Assembly: GCF_030265065.1 (NCBI RefSeq)
Contig: NC_080406.1
Location: forward strand, 255,501-319,500
DNA length: 64,000 nucleotides
Source of the DNA: Corythoichthys intestinalis
Lineage: Eukaryota; Chordata; Actinopteri; Syngnathiformes; Syngnathidae
Direction: 5' to 3'
The notes under the pieces are model-generated. The model made no database searches. It had not been told where the DNA came from and saw only the letters and a program-made list of their open reading frames with translations. Below, piece after piece: positions 1 through 12,500 of this stretch; position 1 is the stretch's first letter; each line of letters starts with the position of its first letter. A program made the position numbers and the translations under genes.

Positions 1-1135
1 AACCTACGCCCTTTTTGTAAAAGTCCTCCTTATTTTCCTTTACTTTAAAAAAAATCTCTCCGCCTCAATGGAGAGGATTGCTTCTGTGTTCTATTTGACA
101 AGCCAGAAAACACAAATGTCTAGCTAACCTTTCATCTTTCTCAGCAAAACCATGTAATCGTTCTACATATATGCCACGTTTAGAGGAGCTTACACGCTCA
201 TCGTTACCACGAAATGTTAACTCCTGTTTAGCTAGGATGCAGGTTGCATTAATGAGGTCTTTCAAACTCTTTACCTTAGCATTGCGGATGCTACCGTTGA
301 GCTTCCGCTGTTCGTCAAAGCCAAATCGATCCTTGAGCGTCCAAAAGTTTTTAAAGCAATCAGGCTTTGAATGTGAGTGGTCGAGCCCTCATGTTTGCTG
401 AGGCTTCGTGGTAGTTTTTTAATGTCACAATATCTCGTGTTAGTCCAGACATTGGCACAAGTTGAGGAAAAAAAGGCAGGGAAAGCAGCAAAGCCGATTT
501 TTTCGAAGGACAGCCACATAGCCAGTCTTTTTTTCGGGTGTACCAGTCCGTTTGAAAAGCGCGAGTTATCTTCTGTTCCGTAGTTTGAAGCAAACCTTTT
601 AGCTCCAGTGTTGTGTTAACCGCGTCCACATTTACGGAAAGTCCAGTTTCACGTACGCCCCCTTGCAGTGCGGCAGAGTACTATCTGCCGCAACCTGTGC
701 CTTTTCACTGCGGTTTTATTTCCCATCAGCAAAACTAAATATGTCGCTAACAAACATTCAACTTTAAGGGATAAAGACATTAGCCAGACTGTGGAAAATC
801 AGGTCAAATAAACGTATCTGGAAACATTATAATGGCGACATGCAGATGTACGGCAACCAGCACGCTCCAATTCCATGTATCAACCCAGTTTGTAATGGAT
901 TGCGCAATCAGAGGTGAGGCTGTACTCGTTGCTGCCGCACCTCTCGTTTCATTTCTTTATTTGAACAGGAAATAGGCAAATTCAGCAATTTTGACTATAA
1001 AAAATGCTTGAAATGAGTCATACATAAAGAGCAATGGACAAATATTCATATAAATTTGATGCTATCATTATTTTTTTGTCATGATGACAGGTGAGGCTCT
1101 GCCTCACCTGCCTCCCCTGACCGCACGTCACTGTA
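1..1135 (-). mobile_element. hAT-type DNA transposon remnant (TTF zinc finger / DUF4371 type)
   Basis: The minus strand between about 629 and 65 encodes broken pieces typical of the ZMYM1-like hAT transposases. First comes a TTF-type zinc-finger piece with DWLCGCPSKKSALLLSLPFF, then a LKNYHEAS piece, then LAKQELTFRGNDERVSSSKR, which matches the 'LAKQ..FRGHDE..SSNRGNF' block of the DUF4371 region. The pieces lie in different frames with stops between them, so it is dead. The sequence AGGTGAGGCTCTGCCTCACCTGCCTCC near 1090, split here only by memory of the family, is a common non-coding part of these elements. It sits beyond itgav coding exon 6, so it is probably inside an itgav intron. Family call is from motif memory; outer limits are approximate. 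Confidence 0.7.
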
Positions 1136-2204
1136 TTAAATACTCTTATCTCCCCCAACATTTGTTGAAAGTGCTTCAATCTGTATTACTGAGGCCCTAT
1201 TCTCACACAGTTAACACAACAATGCAACGAAAACTGGCATTCACAATCAAAATAGATGCGCAAAATACACATAAAACTTACTCAGACTTTGGTCAAACTA
1301 TATTTAAACATTTTAGCAACTGCTTGAGCTCAACAAATACACTACATGGCAATATTTAGTCACAATACACAAACTATGATGCTGGGAGCCATTTTCAGGA
1401 GTCTTGTGAAGACAACACTCAAATGAACGTGAATCACAATAGATCCAGTCTAAAAAAAACAGGGAGCTACGGCATCAGTTGAGGGACAAAATACACTCAT
1501 TGGCTTGGTGTCTTATTAATGTAAAACTCACCATTTGACCCCTTCTAGTGTATTTAACTCACTACCTTACATCATTAGAGTGACTGAAGTACGGCAGCGT
1601 GGCCCTGTGACATCAACAACAATGGCGAGCTACTCATCTATTTTTTGATTTCAAATTTTCCAAAATGTATTCAAACGAAAACATTAAGAGGGGTTTTAAT
1701 ATCAAATTATTATTACTCGTACCATCTTTTAAGAACTACATGTCTTTTTGTCCGTGGTTCCCTTTAAAAAAAAAATCTCGTCGTCTAGCGAGACGAGCGG
1801 CCGGCCAAAGGCACGCGCCCGGACTTGCCCGCGACACACCCCGATGACTCATCGTCGGCAGAAGGGAAGCAGACGACGGCCGCTTTTTTCTGCTCTGAAT
1901 AAAAGTTTTTTGAGATAGAATAAGGCGAGCCTCATTTTGAAAAGAAAATGACGCGCGCGCACAGACGGACTTCCTTTTTTGAGCGGTCTCTTTTCCCGCC
2001 GTGGCCTTCAAATGCCAGCAGAACTAATCGAGGGGGTGGCCGTGCCCACAGCGAGCTTAAAGTTCACATCGCTTCTTGTTCAAACAACAGGAAACGTCGG
2101 CGACGCCCTGGGGCCGCTAATGCGACCGACTATCTAAATGACGCTCCGGCCGCAGGAGTGCGCTTTCAGTGCCCTTCCTGACGAAATACATCCAACGCTC
2201 ATTT
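1136..2204. other. Intronic sequence without recognisable gene
   Basis: About 1 kb, presumably within the itgav intron after coding exon 6. I looked on the minus strand for the next expected itgav exon (the segment ending in a DDSYLGYSV-like block) and did not find it, so it should lie left of the window. The 1780-2180 part is GC-rich, but no frame there resembles a known protein. Confidence 0.5.
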
Positions 2205-2560
2205 TAAAATCATATTAGATCATATTGACGTCAGTTTCGGGCTAATATGCATATGTCAGTGCCTTACTGGCACTTGGTTTTGTCCAAAAAAGACAAAACC
2301 TTGGCACTATTTTGATTTCGGTAATTACTACAATGGTACAATGCAGGCACTTTTTCCATACCTGAAGTGGTCAGTTCTCTTAATTTTCATAGAATGTTTA
2401 TTTGGAAAACCTTCAAATTGTTACATTTATCATTATTAAAGCATCCAGTCCAAATACAATTAGCCATAATGCGTGAAAAGTCCACGACAGACCGCATCTA
2501 TCGGTATCGGATTTTTGGAGTTGGACAATATCGGTTCAAAAGTCACCGTTGCGAAACGAG
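2205..2560. repeat. Interspersed non-autonomous element, TATCGGTATCGG family, copy 1
   Basis: Ends in a TATCGGTATCGGATTTTTGG stretch at 2508-2527. The block from about 2330 to 2530 (GCAGGCACTTTTTCCAT, then TTGGAAAACCTT, then TTATCATTATTAA) matches 52110-52320 in the same order, so two copies of one family are present. The terminal sequence resembles non-autonomous hAT elements common in fish. It ends within about 25 bases of the itgav exon 6 splice donor. Confidence 0.6.
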
Positions 2561-2579
2561 TAAAAACCAGGCCCTGTAC

Positions 2580-3146
2580 CTTGCCAGTAGAAGCTTCCGG
2601 GTCCTCCCACCACCACTCGCTTGTCCGACTGCAAAACAAAAGAGAATTAGCGTCGGTCGACCCCGCCTGGCCCGAGCTCACCTTGAGAAAGTCGGCGCTG
2701 AAGCCGGCCTGGCAGAAGCCCTGCCCCTCCGGAGAGCCGGCGCCTGCCAAAAAAGGACAATAGTCAGCCGCGACGGGACGGCGGTCGGTCGGTCGGACGA
2801 GGCCGGTCGCGCGCGCGCGCACTGGATCGACAGGGCGAGTACTCCACCACCGTGCCGTCTTTCTTCAGGAAGCACGTCCCCACCGGCTCGCGCTCCGACA
2901 CGCCGAAGGTGGACCACTGGTAGAGCGGCGCGCACGCCTGACGCCGCCGGCGATAACGACACGTAGAATGAAAAGGGGTTCGGACGCCCGCCCCCGCCTC
3001 GCCCGCCTCACCAGGATGTGCTCGCCGTCCGAGCGCACGGAGGCGCCCAACCACTGCTTGGATTTGAACTCCATCTGAGCACCGTCCGCGTTCTTCCTCT
3101 CACCTGCCAAAAGTACTCATTCAGTGCCATCCAGCCTTCCGTTATT

Positions 3147-3190
<44 letters not shown>

Positions 3191-5080
3191 TGATAAGGCC
3201 TGACAAAACCATTTCCGCACAGGAAGCGCTCCTATATTTATAGCGAATTTCGTTTTTTTCTGTGTGGAAAGTGTCAAACTGGACGGCATCCCTCTCGTCT
3301 TCCTCTTAGTTTTGAAATCTCTTCCTGCGTGCTTTCCGTTTTGATGACGGCTCGTCGTCGCTCACTTTGAAGTCCTACTCCTCCGTGGCGGTCCTTTATT
3401 TCAAGGATGATTCGGTCGCGGCAGCCTGTCGGTCTGCCACCGGAAGACGATGCAAACTTATCGGCGCTCGTAGGTTGCGAGTTGAGGGTAGCCTTTAGCC
3501 CGTAATAGCACACGTACCCTTCTGAATGGAGTGCAAAACAGAATACAGTGCAGTCTAATCCACACGTACAGAGCAATAATCCCAGACGCTTGACGCACGC
3601 CGGCTTCACGAGCAACAAAGACTCTTTTCTTTTGTAAGACGCACACACACACACACAATACAAACCAGCTTGTTTTTTTGGGGGGGGGGGGCGCTTTCGC
3701 CGTTACTGTTATTGTCTTATTAATATTATTTGTCGGTCATATCGCCGGGCGCACGTACCCGATGAGTCGAAGAGGATCTGGCGGCAGCCGCCGGCCCAGG
3801 GGCAGCCGTAGACGGCGCCTCGTTCCGCGACGTCGCCCGAGGCGTTGGCCCGCGGCGCCCCGATCAGGACGTCCGACCTATTGGCCGGTCAAAGGTTTGC
3901 GTTATTTGGGGGAAGGGGGGGAGAAAAACACGTTCACCACACTTGATCAGATGCTAAACACTGCGCAGTTTGGGCGGGTTTTTTTTGTTTGTTTGTTTTT
4001 TTTGGGGTGGGGGGGGGGCTGTATTATGGGTTGGTGTTTATTTAGCTTTGGAGGATATCTGAGATACTTCTATAGCAAGATGTCTAAAAGCAACAACACA
4101 GCTATTTTAGTTGCCATCTATTTTGTACCCTACATTCTCATTGTTTTGACTGCTCCAGGCAAAATTTCTGCTCATTTCAGTTATCTACATTTAATGATAT
4201 TCATTCTCTTGAAAAAAGTAGATGGCTTCCTTTTTTGAGCTCAGACAACTCTTTTCCAGCTAATTCAGGCATCTGACTCACGAATGAGCGTGACCCAAAA
4301 AATCCCCCTCATTCAAACGGCCATGGATGGCAGCCCAAATAGATAGGACGTCGCCAATGTTCATTTATGAAATAACAATAAAGCAGTTGTAACACTAGTA
4401 AGACTATTAATCCGTTTCCAGATTTGGAGTCGTAGAAGTTTCATTTCCAATTTATTGTTTTTTTTTTTTTTTTAAGTTACAGTGCCAATTTATTGTTTGT
4501 TTTTTTAAAGTTACAGTGCAAGTTTGGTTTGATCGCAGCGAATGAGTTTGCCGTCGTTCAAAACATTCTGGGACAGATAAAACTCTTTGTTTTCTTTCCA
4601 ATGTTGAGGCTCTGGAATTCCAGTTCCCTTGAAGCGAAATGCTCCATGATAAGGCATTCATGGCCAATGAATTGCTGTCAGGGGCAACGGTGGCGGTTGC
4701 CTAATTGGCAAGGAGAAGAAAGGACGTCGGCTTGCCAAGACGCCCAAATTGAGGAGCTCTCGTTTCCAATTATGGGCACAGAGGAAGCGCGACTTTTAGG
4801 GAGTTTCTTTTATTTCCCCCACACTCGCGCATGCGCAAACAAAAAGCAGCGTTAGCCAAATATCGCCAAAGTAGCCGAATTGGCCTGGCGAAATCAAATG
4901 GGAGACTTACCGCTGGCTGTCGGGGGCTTTAAAAAAGTCCACCGAGAAGCCGAAGTAACTGCCCGGGGGGCCGTCGTACACGGACGGCCGCTCGGCGTCC
5001 AGGTTGAAGGCGCTTCCGCCAAGCGTCAGGCACACCACCAGCGTCGCGACCGCCGAGGCCGTCGGCCGCCCGACAGCCAT
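2580..5080 (-). CDS. itgav: Integrin alpha-V, N-terminal coding exons 1-6 (gene runs off the left edge)
   Basis: Alpha subunit of an RGD-binding integrin, a plasma-membrane receptor for vitronectin, fibronectin and latent TGF-beta. Six coding exons with canonical, phase-consistent splice sites: 4911-5080, 3759-3877, 3012-3103, 2823-2937, 2682-2743, 2580-2628. The start at 5080 gives a signal peptide ([20 protein letters not shown] then GGSA) followed by the mature start [20 protein letters not shown]. Exon 2 gives [13 protein letters not shown], exon 3 [15 protein letters not shown], exon 4 CAPLYQWST and [19 protein letters not shown], exon 5 [16 protein letters not shown], exon 6 [13 protein letters not shown]. 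This covers FG-GAP beta-propeller blades 1 to 3. EREPVGTCF and the VEYSPCRS block are closest to ITGAV. ITGA5 and ITGA8 share parts ([21 protein letters not shown]), but 2q synteny favours itgav. Remaining propeller, thigh/calf and membrane parts are outside the window. A (GT)n tract lies in intron 2. Confidence 0.85.
3148..3189. repeat. (GT)n microsatellite
   Basis: About 20 uninterrupted GT units in itgav intron 2, 45 bases upstream of coding exon 3. The length is likely polymorphic. Confidence 0.95.
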
Positions 5081-5360
5081 GGCCGCCGGGGAGACGGGAC
5101 GGGACGGGAAGGAAGGACGCGAACTAAGGGCGAATCCTTGGTAAGGCGGCACCGGAGAGCTAGCGCGAGCGAAAGCCGGCCCGAACCGCGAGAAGCGGCG
5201 TCTTCGTTTGTCGTCCGCCGAGATGGGATGGGATAGAGCCCCGGAAGCCGGAGTGTCAGTCCCGCGGGCACTGCCAGTCTCGGTGCCAGTGCGTCGCGGA
5301 CGCCCCGTCCCGACCCGGAGAACACAACGTGACGTCAAGCCACGTCCGCTTCGGGCCCGA
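5081..5360 (-). promoter_or_regulatory. itgav 5' UTR / CpG-rich promoter
   Basis: A CpG-dense, GC-rich block directly upstream (minus strand) of the itgav start codon. No TATA box is evident, as expected for a CpG-island promoter. The frame stays open upstream of the start, but the signal-peptide-like start at 5080 is the natural initiator. From about 5400 to 6370, between this promoter and the gtdc1 3' end, I see no gene. Confidence 0.5.
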
Positions 5361-6373
5361 CAAAATAAAAGCGTAGCCAACTTTTCACCAGAAAAGATGC
5401 ATTCACTTTGTCGCAGCGTTACTTGAGCTCCTGGGTGCGATGCCCGTTATCTTGCAGTCATACTTCTAGACGCCATTTTTCATGCGTTTCCTGTCCAAGC
5501 ATCCACGAAGAAAATGACACTTCCGGCCTGAAGCTGGAAAATACTCGTGTACGTCCGGGAACGTCATCCAACTAAGTTGAATGAAACTTTTGTCAAATGA
5601 CGAAAAGTACGGCTAAAAACAAATGGATGGATTTTCCCGAAGCGCCCGGCTGTCGCGCTTCTCAAGAGTCTCCAGGAGAGGGCGCTGTTGCTTCTGGATC
5701 CGCGCTCCCTTTTTCCTCCCAAAACGTTCATAGAATATCATAAAATATACAGTATACGTATATTACAAACACGTATTGGATTTGAAATTTTCACGCGTGC
5801 ATTCGTATACAAGCAAGCGCGTCGTTGCCGACTTCTAAGTTCCTTTACTCGGCAGCCGACAGAGGCCATCTCACGTTGCTTCGAGCGCCCTTTTCTCCTC
5901 ACGCTCGGCTACCCAAATGCCAATTAGCATCGTTATGCTAAAAATCGTCTTCAATTTAAAATTGAAATCGAATGACGTCGTTTTGGTCCGGGCTCGTACG
6001 GCAAAAGACAAGTCGCTCACATCGCGCCCTCGTTCAGTGCCGGGCCGGGGCCCGTCCCGCCCCGACCTTTGGCCCGGGCCCGTCCGCGAGGTCCGAGCGG
6101 CGGCGGCGTCTGTCCGTCGACGGCTTGTCGTGCTGCCGGGATTATTTGCGATGAGCTCGTAATTCCGCTTTAATCTTCTTTGAGGCGCCAAGTGGAATTT
6201 TTTGATGAGAGCGGCAAATCCTCCGAAAGCAAAACTTGAAAGACGGCGACACCTTTCCGCGACCGCGCGTTTTTCTCTTTCCGCTTTGTCTTTTCGGTCC
6301 GAGATTGACGAGCGTATCGACTCGATTTAGCACCTGATTGAAAGCGATGAAGCCATTCTTTCTTAAAATGAAT

Positions 6374-6379
6374 TTTATT
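6374..6379 (-). terminator. Polyadenylation signal of gtdc1
   Basis: AATAAA on the minus strand (tttatt on the plus), about 200 bases after the gtdc1 stop codon at 6575. Chosen as the nearest canonical hexamer. Confidence 0.5.
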
Positions 6380-6574
6380 ATTACATCGATCGATGAGAAA
6401 AGTCCATCAAAAACACGCCGGCGTGTTGAACCGGCAGTCGAGCGGCACGTTCCTCCCGGCGGCTCCGGTTTTCCGCCGGCTCGGACGGAAGGTCTGGACG
6501 TTGCCCGAAAGCTGCTTTATCGCCTCGGCTCCCGTTTGTCGACGACTCGACCGAACGGGAAGCGCTCCGTTCCG

Positions 6575-9500
6575 TCACGGGCTCAGCAGCGTTTGGTACT
6601 CCTCCTTGAGGACGTCCCAGGAAAAGCGAGACGTGTCCACCTGCAAGCGAATCAGACGCAAGCTGCGCTTTCTCATGAAATGTGGCTAACCTTTAACCAC
6701 GGAATAGGTTTTAGGCTATTGTGTCCAGTGACGTGGTGTAAACTGGTCAAGTTACTTTTTCAATAAACGTATTAACCCTCTCATGCACCAACGATGACAA
6801 TTAGGACATTTTACTTTTTTACATGGCATTGATTGATGGATGGCGCTACACGTCCAATCTGTTGAAACCACTGGTGTCAAACTGACTCCATAAAGGGCAA
6901 AGTGGGTGCGGGTTTTCTTTCCAACCAATGAAGAGGACACCTTTTGACCAATCTGATCTCTTCCATGGGTAATCAGTTCACCTTTGTCAGGTGCTGCTCG
7001 TTTCAACAGAAAATTCATTGGTTTGCACGGTATCGGTTGGAACAAAATCCAGCACCCACTTGGCCTTTTGTGGAATTGGTTTGACACCTATGGTTTAGAC
7101 AGACTGCCTAGTCAAAACGGATTGGACATCTAGCACTGTCATTGACATGGTCACGGTCAGCCCTCCCAGTTGAAATGAATTTGGATGCCTGTCACCGTCA
7201 ATGGCATGCCATGCCATGTGTTAAATACTATGAATAAAAATCTACTTTAGACTGTTACATTAGGCCAGAACTAGAGTGTTTTTCTCTTTTCATGCCACAA
7301 AGTTTGCAGAGGTGCTGGAGCCTATCCCAGCTAACTATGGGCGGGTACACCCTGAATTGCCAGCCAATCGCAGGGCACAACTGGACAAAGAACCAATCAC
7401 ACAGACACACCGATGGACAATTCAGAGTGTTCAATCAGCCTATCGAGCATGTTTTTGGGATGTGGGAGGAAACCAGAGTCTCTGGAGAAAGCCCACACGG
7501 GCATGGGGAGAACATATAAACACACAGGGAGGCCAGAGCCCGGGATTGAACCCTTGCTCTCAGAACTGTGAGGCGGATGTGCTATCCACTCGGTCACCGT
7601 GTCACTATTCTCTCTTTTTAGAGATGATCATGTCATTTATTTAGCTTAACGTTGTTGTAGATATACAGCGTATCACAAAAGTGAGTAGACCCCTCGCTTT
7701 TCTGCAGATAATCAAGTATCTCTTTTCATGGGACAACACTGACAAAATGACACTTTGACAATTCAATGAAAAGTAGCCTGTGTGCAGTCTTCAGAAGAGG
7801 CTTCCTCCTGAGTTCATTTATTTTCCCCTGAAAATAACTCAAAATATAGCCATGAATATCTAAACCCCTAGCAACAAAAGTGAGTACACCCCTTTGGAAA
7901 AAAACGTGCATCCCTAAATGTCCAAATTGAGTACTGCTTGTCATTTTCCCTCCAAAATGTCACGTGACTCGTTACAGGACTGCCGTCAGCATTGCTGCAG
8001 AGATTGAAGAGCTGGGGGGTCAGCCTGTTAGTGCCGAGACCATACATCAAATTGGGTGTGCATGGCCGTCACCCCAGGAGGAAGCCTCTTCTGAAGACTA
8101 CTTTTCACTGTGGCAAAGTGTCATTTTGTCAGTGTTGTCCCATGAAAAGAGATACATACGTAAATATCTGCACAAATTCGAGTGGTGTACTGACTTTTGT
8201 GATACACTGTAATTCTGTCAAAAAAATGGTTGAAAAATATAGAAAGATGAGACCAAAAACAACCCCTTGCCCTATAATGGGCTTCACTTTTGAATAGCTG
8301 TCTAATGTACATCATGACCGTCACCGTTCCTGTAAGGGTTAACCATAAAGTGATTATAACTAAGGACAGAGTGCGCGTGTGCGTTACCTTGAGCTCGCGC
8401 GCGCTTCCCGGCCGTCGGCAGAAGCGGCGCAACCTCTTTAGCAGCTGCCGGGGGGTGGCGTACAGGCACTGGGCTAAGGGCAAAACGGGACGGGGCTCAC
8501 TGAGGGCGGGGCTCACCAGACGCGCTCCGCTTTTTACCTGGGAAGATTTCAGGGTACACTAAGGCTTTGGGGCAAAGAGGGTAACAGCCGCAGCGCGCCG
8601 CCTCCAACCTGAAGGCACACAAAGGAGCGCGGTGAGAGCGGCGCGGGCTTCGGGACGCCGGCGAGCGGCTCTCACATGGCCACTCCGAAGAACTCGTGCC
8701 CGGCGGTGGACACGGCCACGTCGGCCCGGCGCAGAATTTGCAGGAACTCCTCTCGGGACTCCGCGAAGCCCCAGTGGAGCACGTGCGCGTCCAGCAGAGG
8801 GCGGCAGCGAGAAAACACCTCTGACCGGGTCGCCGTTAGCGTCGGCCTTCGACGGTCGGTCTCGCGCGGGAACGTCTTTGCCTACCTGGCGTCTCGGAGA
8901 AACTTTCCCCCAGGACGGACAAGCGGAAGTCCTGTCCTTCTTCTTTCAACTTCAGCACGGTGCTCAAGAACAGCTCGGGATCTTTGTCGTGTTCCCTGTA
9001 AACGCCAGACCAACGTTGTTTTTGCCCACGAACCGAAATATTTCGTCCACGACCCGCTTTTTCGTGACGAGACGACAAACGTGTCTCGGGACACTAAACC
9101 CTAACGACACAAAGGCCGTTTTTTTGTTCGACGAGACCGAGATGCGCTATAGTTTCCGTCATACTGCATTGTATCAGTCTTGGCCATGTCACTCATGTGA
9201 CGTGCTGTGTTGGTGAAAGTTGGCTCCCATCAGATGTAAATTTAGATGAAAATGATGTCCATCGTTTGTGCTGTCAAGTTTTGTTTGTGCTGTTCTTTTA
9301 GAGATGTTTACAATTCATTTAAAGGTCAATCGGAGGTCAACTGGCCCCCCATTTTGATTTAAACCTGGTGTGAATCGTTTGTGCTATAACATTTTGAAGA
9401 TATTAATTTGTTGTAATGACATCATGTAGACCTCCCTCCCCATCTTGGACAGAATGGAACCGCAACGGCGCCGTTCATTTGTGCTACGTTTGTTGTACCT

Positions 9501-12500
9501 TTGTGCTGTAAAAACTTGTGTTTGAGCTGCTCCGGTTTTGGAGTTCTTTCAAATAATGTTTTTTTTTTTTTTTTTTAAATTTATCAAAACATACAATCAT
9601 ATTAAAATTATATCAATAATTACAATTATTGATAAAGTTGGTTTTTTTTTAAACGTCACTTGCCCTAAAGGGTTAAGGAGAGCGACGAACAACCTCGCTT
9701 CTGTTCAAACGGGTAACGCGATTTCATAAATGAACTCGTTGATCGCCGATGGACGCGAACAGATCGGACGTCCGGCGATGGCGCGGAAAGACGGTCGAAC
9801 GCGCCGCGCGCCGATGCTGCGCGGGTAACGTGAGGATGGCGGTATCCAGGCCACCGGCAGATTAGCGTCAAAGATGAGAAGAAGATTGCGTCTGGCGGCA
9901 CGTTAATCCTAATTTGAGCGCAATAAAAGCGGCGCAGCTGTAATCCAGCTGTGTTTTGCTCAGTTGAGAGCCGATTAGGGCGCCCCCGCCTGCGCCGTCG
10001 ACATGACACGACGGCAAAAACACGCCGGACGAAACCTAAGCTCATTTGCGCCGACCGTCCGGGATACTCACCACCTGTGAGGCCAAACGATGTGCAGCGG
10101 CTCGCCGGGGGGGTCCGCCTCCGTCGGCGTCCTGATGTCGTCGAACGGGGCCGTCGCCGAGAGAAAACGCGCCGGTATTAATGGGCAATTAAGACCTCAC
10201 CGAGTTAGCAGTACATATCTGTGTAGATGAGTGCAACCTGGTGGCCCGAGGACAAAATTCTGTGCGGCCGGCAGTGGCAAAAAAAAAAAATCAAGCACCT
10301 TATGTTGGCTGCAAAAGAGCCCGCCACCGACTCGGACTTTTGGCATCTAGCGATTTGATATCTTTGCTTATAACTTATCAACAACCTTCCATGGCTTTAT
10401 GTTATTTCACTGGCAGCCATTGACAGCAATCCGATCAAAATCTGGCAGACATTGTGTGGGGAAAAAAAAAACAAAATCATACCTGACTATATATGTGGCG
10501 GAAAACACAGACAAGGCTGAAAAAGCAGTATCCGCTCTTGCACCCCTCTTTCAAATAAACTGCTGTATTTTAAACTGTGTTTGATAGAACAATATGCTGC
10601 CAGAGCAGATTCATGGCACAATAAGCCCCCGTGAATTTGTCCCTTTTACCCTGGAAACCCCCGTGGACAGACGTCGCGCAACCGCTTTTGTTTCAACCCA
10701 GCCATAAAAATGGAATTATATTATTTGAAATGTCTGTCATTTTTAGCTTAGAATCATTCATTGATATCTAATTTTTAACTTAAAAAAAAAAACGACTTTA
10801 AAAAATGATTCACCCACATTTAAAACTTTTAAACAAATGACGTCACAATGAAAAAAAGTCTGTAAATAAGTCACGGATATCTACCTCATGACTATCGCTG
10901 TATTTTTTTTAAAAAAATTTACTGTCTCATGTTCCCTAGTATTTAGATGATAATTGATCCAAACAAAGAAGAATTGAAAAAAAAGTTTATAAGGGTAACT
11001 ATATGAAAAAGAAAATCTCAAAAACTCCATCGCGACCCTCGTTATATGACCGCGTTTCACCCATAAAATCTCCCAAAAATCCGCCCGAGGCCATTCACAG
11101 CTGTGTCTTGACACTCGGTGCTACATGGAGGTTTTGGATCAAAGCAAGTTAAGTACGCGATAATATCTCTTTCAAATGGTGGCATCTTTAATTATGCTCT
11201 CACCTCCAGTTAGGGTTTCGCTGTTTAAATTTTTTTTGAAATGCCCTCCTGTTCAAAATTTTCTTACCCCAGAAAATTGAGATTTTAAGCTTTCCACTGA
11301 TGTATCAAACATGCATATAGGACAATTTTGAAATTTTCCCTAATTGGGGGTCTCAGAGCGGAACTTCAAGTCACCTGAGTCTTTTCTGCCATATATATAT
11401 ATATATATATATCAACAATGTAAAAAAATTGTTTCAATTTTTAAAAAAATATTTATATAAAAAAAAATACGAGTACTTAAAGGCCACCCGACCACACTGT
11501 AACTCATGTACTGCCATTGACAGCTATAGACGTCCAATCCCAAACTAGAATGGTTTACAAATTTTAGTGCACCTTGTCTAAAATTCTTACCAGACAAGGT
11601 CAAAAAAAATATATAAAAATTGCTTCAAAATGAAAAAAAGATCTTTTTTTTTTCATCAAATGAATAAAAATAAAATAACCCATAATCCTGAGCGATCAGG
11701 TTTCAGTCACTGGAGTAGAATTCTGGGGATCTAACGCTCCAAATGGTCGGGACGTCAACGGCAGCCAATGAGCCTTTGCCACGGGAACCAAAGACCTGCT
11801 CTTGAATGAGTGACATCATTCCCAAGGTATTGGAGTCCTTCCCCACGCAAACACGCCAAGAGCAGAGCACAGCGGCGAGGATGAGGAGGATGATGTGTGA
11901 TGAGGTGCGGGATTAAGGAGGATGAAGGTGCTCAGCAGATGTTTTTGCGATTAAACTTGATCTCCTTTGATTAAAGAGCAAACGAACGAGGAGGACACAT
12001 GCGGCGGCCTCGGATAAGACGCGTCACATGTCATTGATGTCGGCCGCCGCCGTTTCCACTCTTTTGCGCCATCGACCGTCCGATCGATCGCGTCCGATTG
12101 GGTTTATCGCTAGTAGACGTCCCGTCCGTTTGAAGCGGGTGGGCCGGCAGCCAAAGATCGGACGGGACGTCTAGCGCCGTCGATGGCAGAGCAGAGATCA
12201 AAAATACGGCGCAATGGCAGAGAGCTGGGAAGCATATCTGACATAAGATGGCGCCAATTACACATTCAGTGTTGTGGACTTTTTAAACATCAATTATGCC
12301 AACGTGAAGAGGTTTTGGCCAGAGTTCGCGGGCCAAATTTATGGCAATCGCTTCTCATGCGGGCCAGACTAGTGGCCGCTATTGACGTCCAGTCCATTTT
12401 GTCTGCCCGTCAAAACGGACGGGACGTCGAGCGCCGTCCTCCGCGCTGAAAGATGAGCAATCGCAGCCGGCCTTCCGGTTGCAGTGAATTGGACATCTAT

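Noticed and set aside
2367-2966. 199-codon plus-strand open frame
   Set aside because: It lies antisense to itgav exons 4-6 and a repeat, and has no protein-like features.
3148-3289. Open frames of Cys-Val or Thr-His repeats
   Set aside because: Translations of the GT microsatellite, not protein.
2580-5080. itga5 or itga8 identity for the integrin gene
   Set aside because: A few blocks are shared with those paralogues, but the [17 protein letters not shown] segment and the neighbouring 2q genes favour itgav. Not fully excluded.
4911-5380. Longer itgav start upstream at 5380
   Set aside because: The extra residues are basic and low in hydrophobicity. The start at 5080 directly precedes a good signal peptide.
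8632-9216. 194-codon plus-strand frame
   Set aside because: Antisense to gtdc1 exons 6 and 7.
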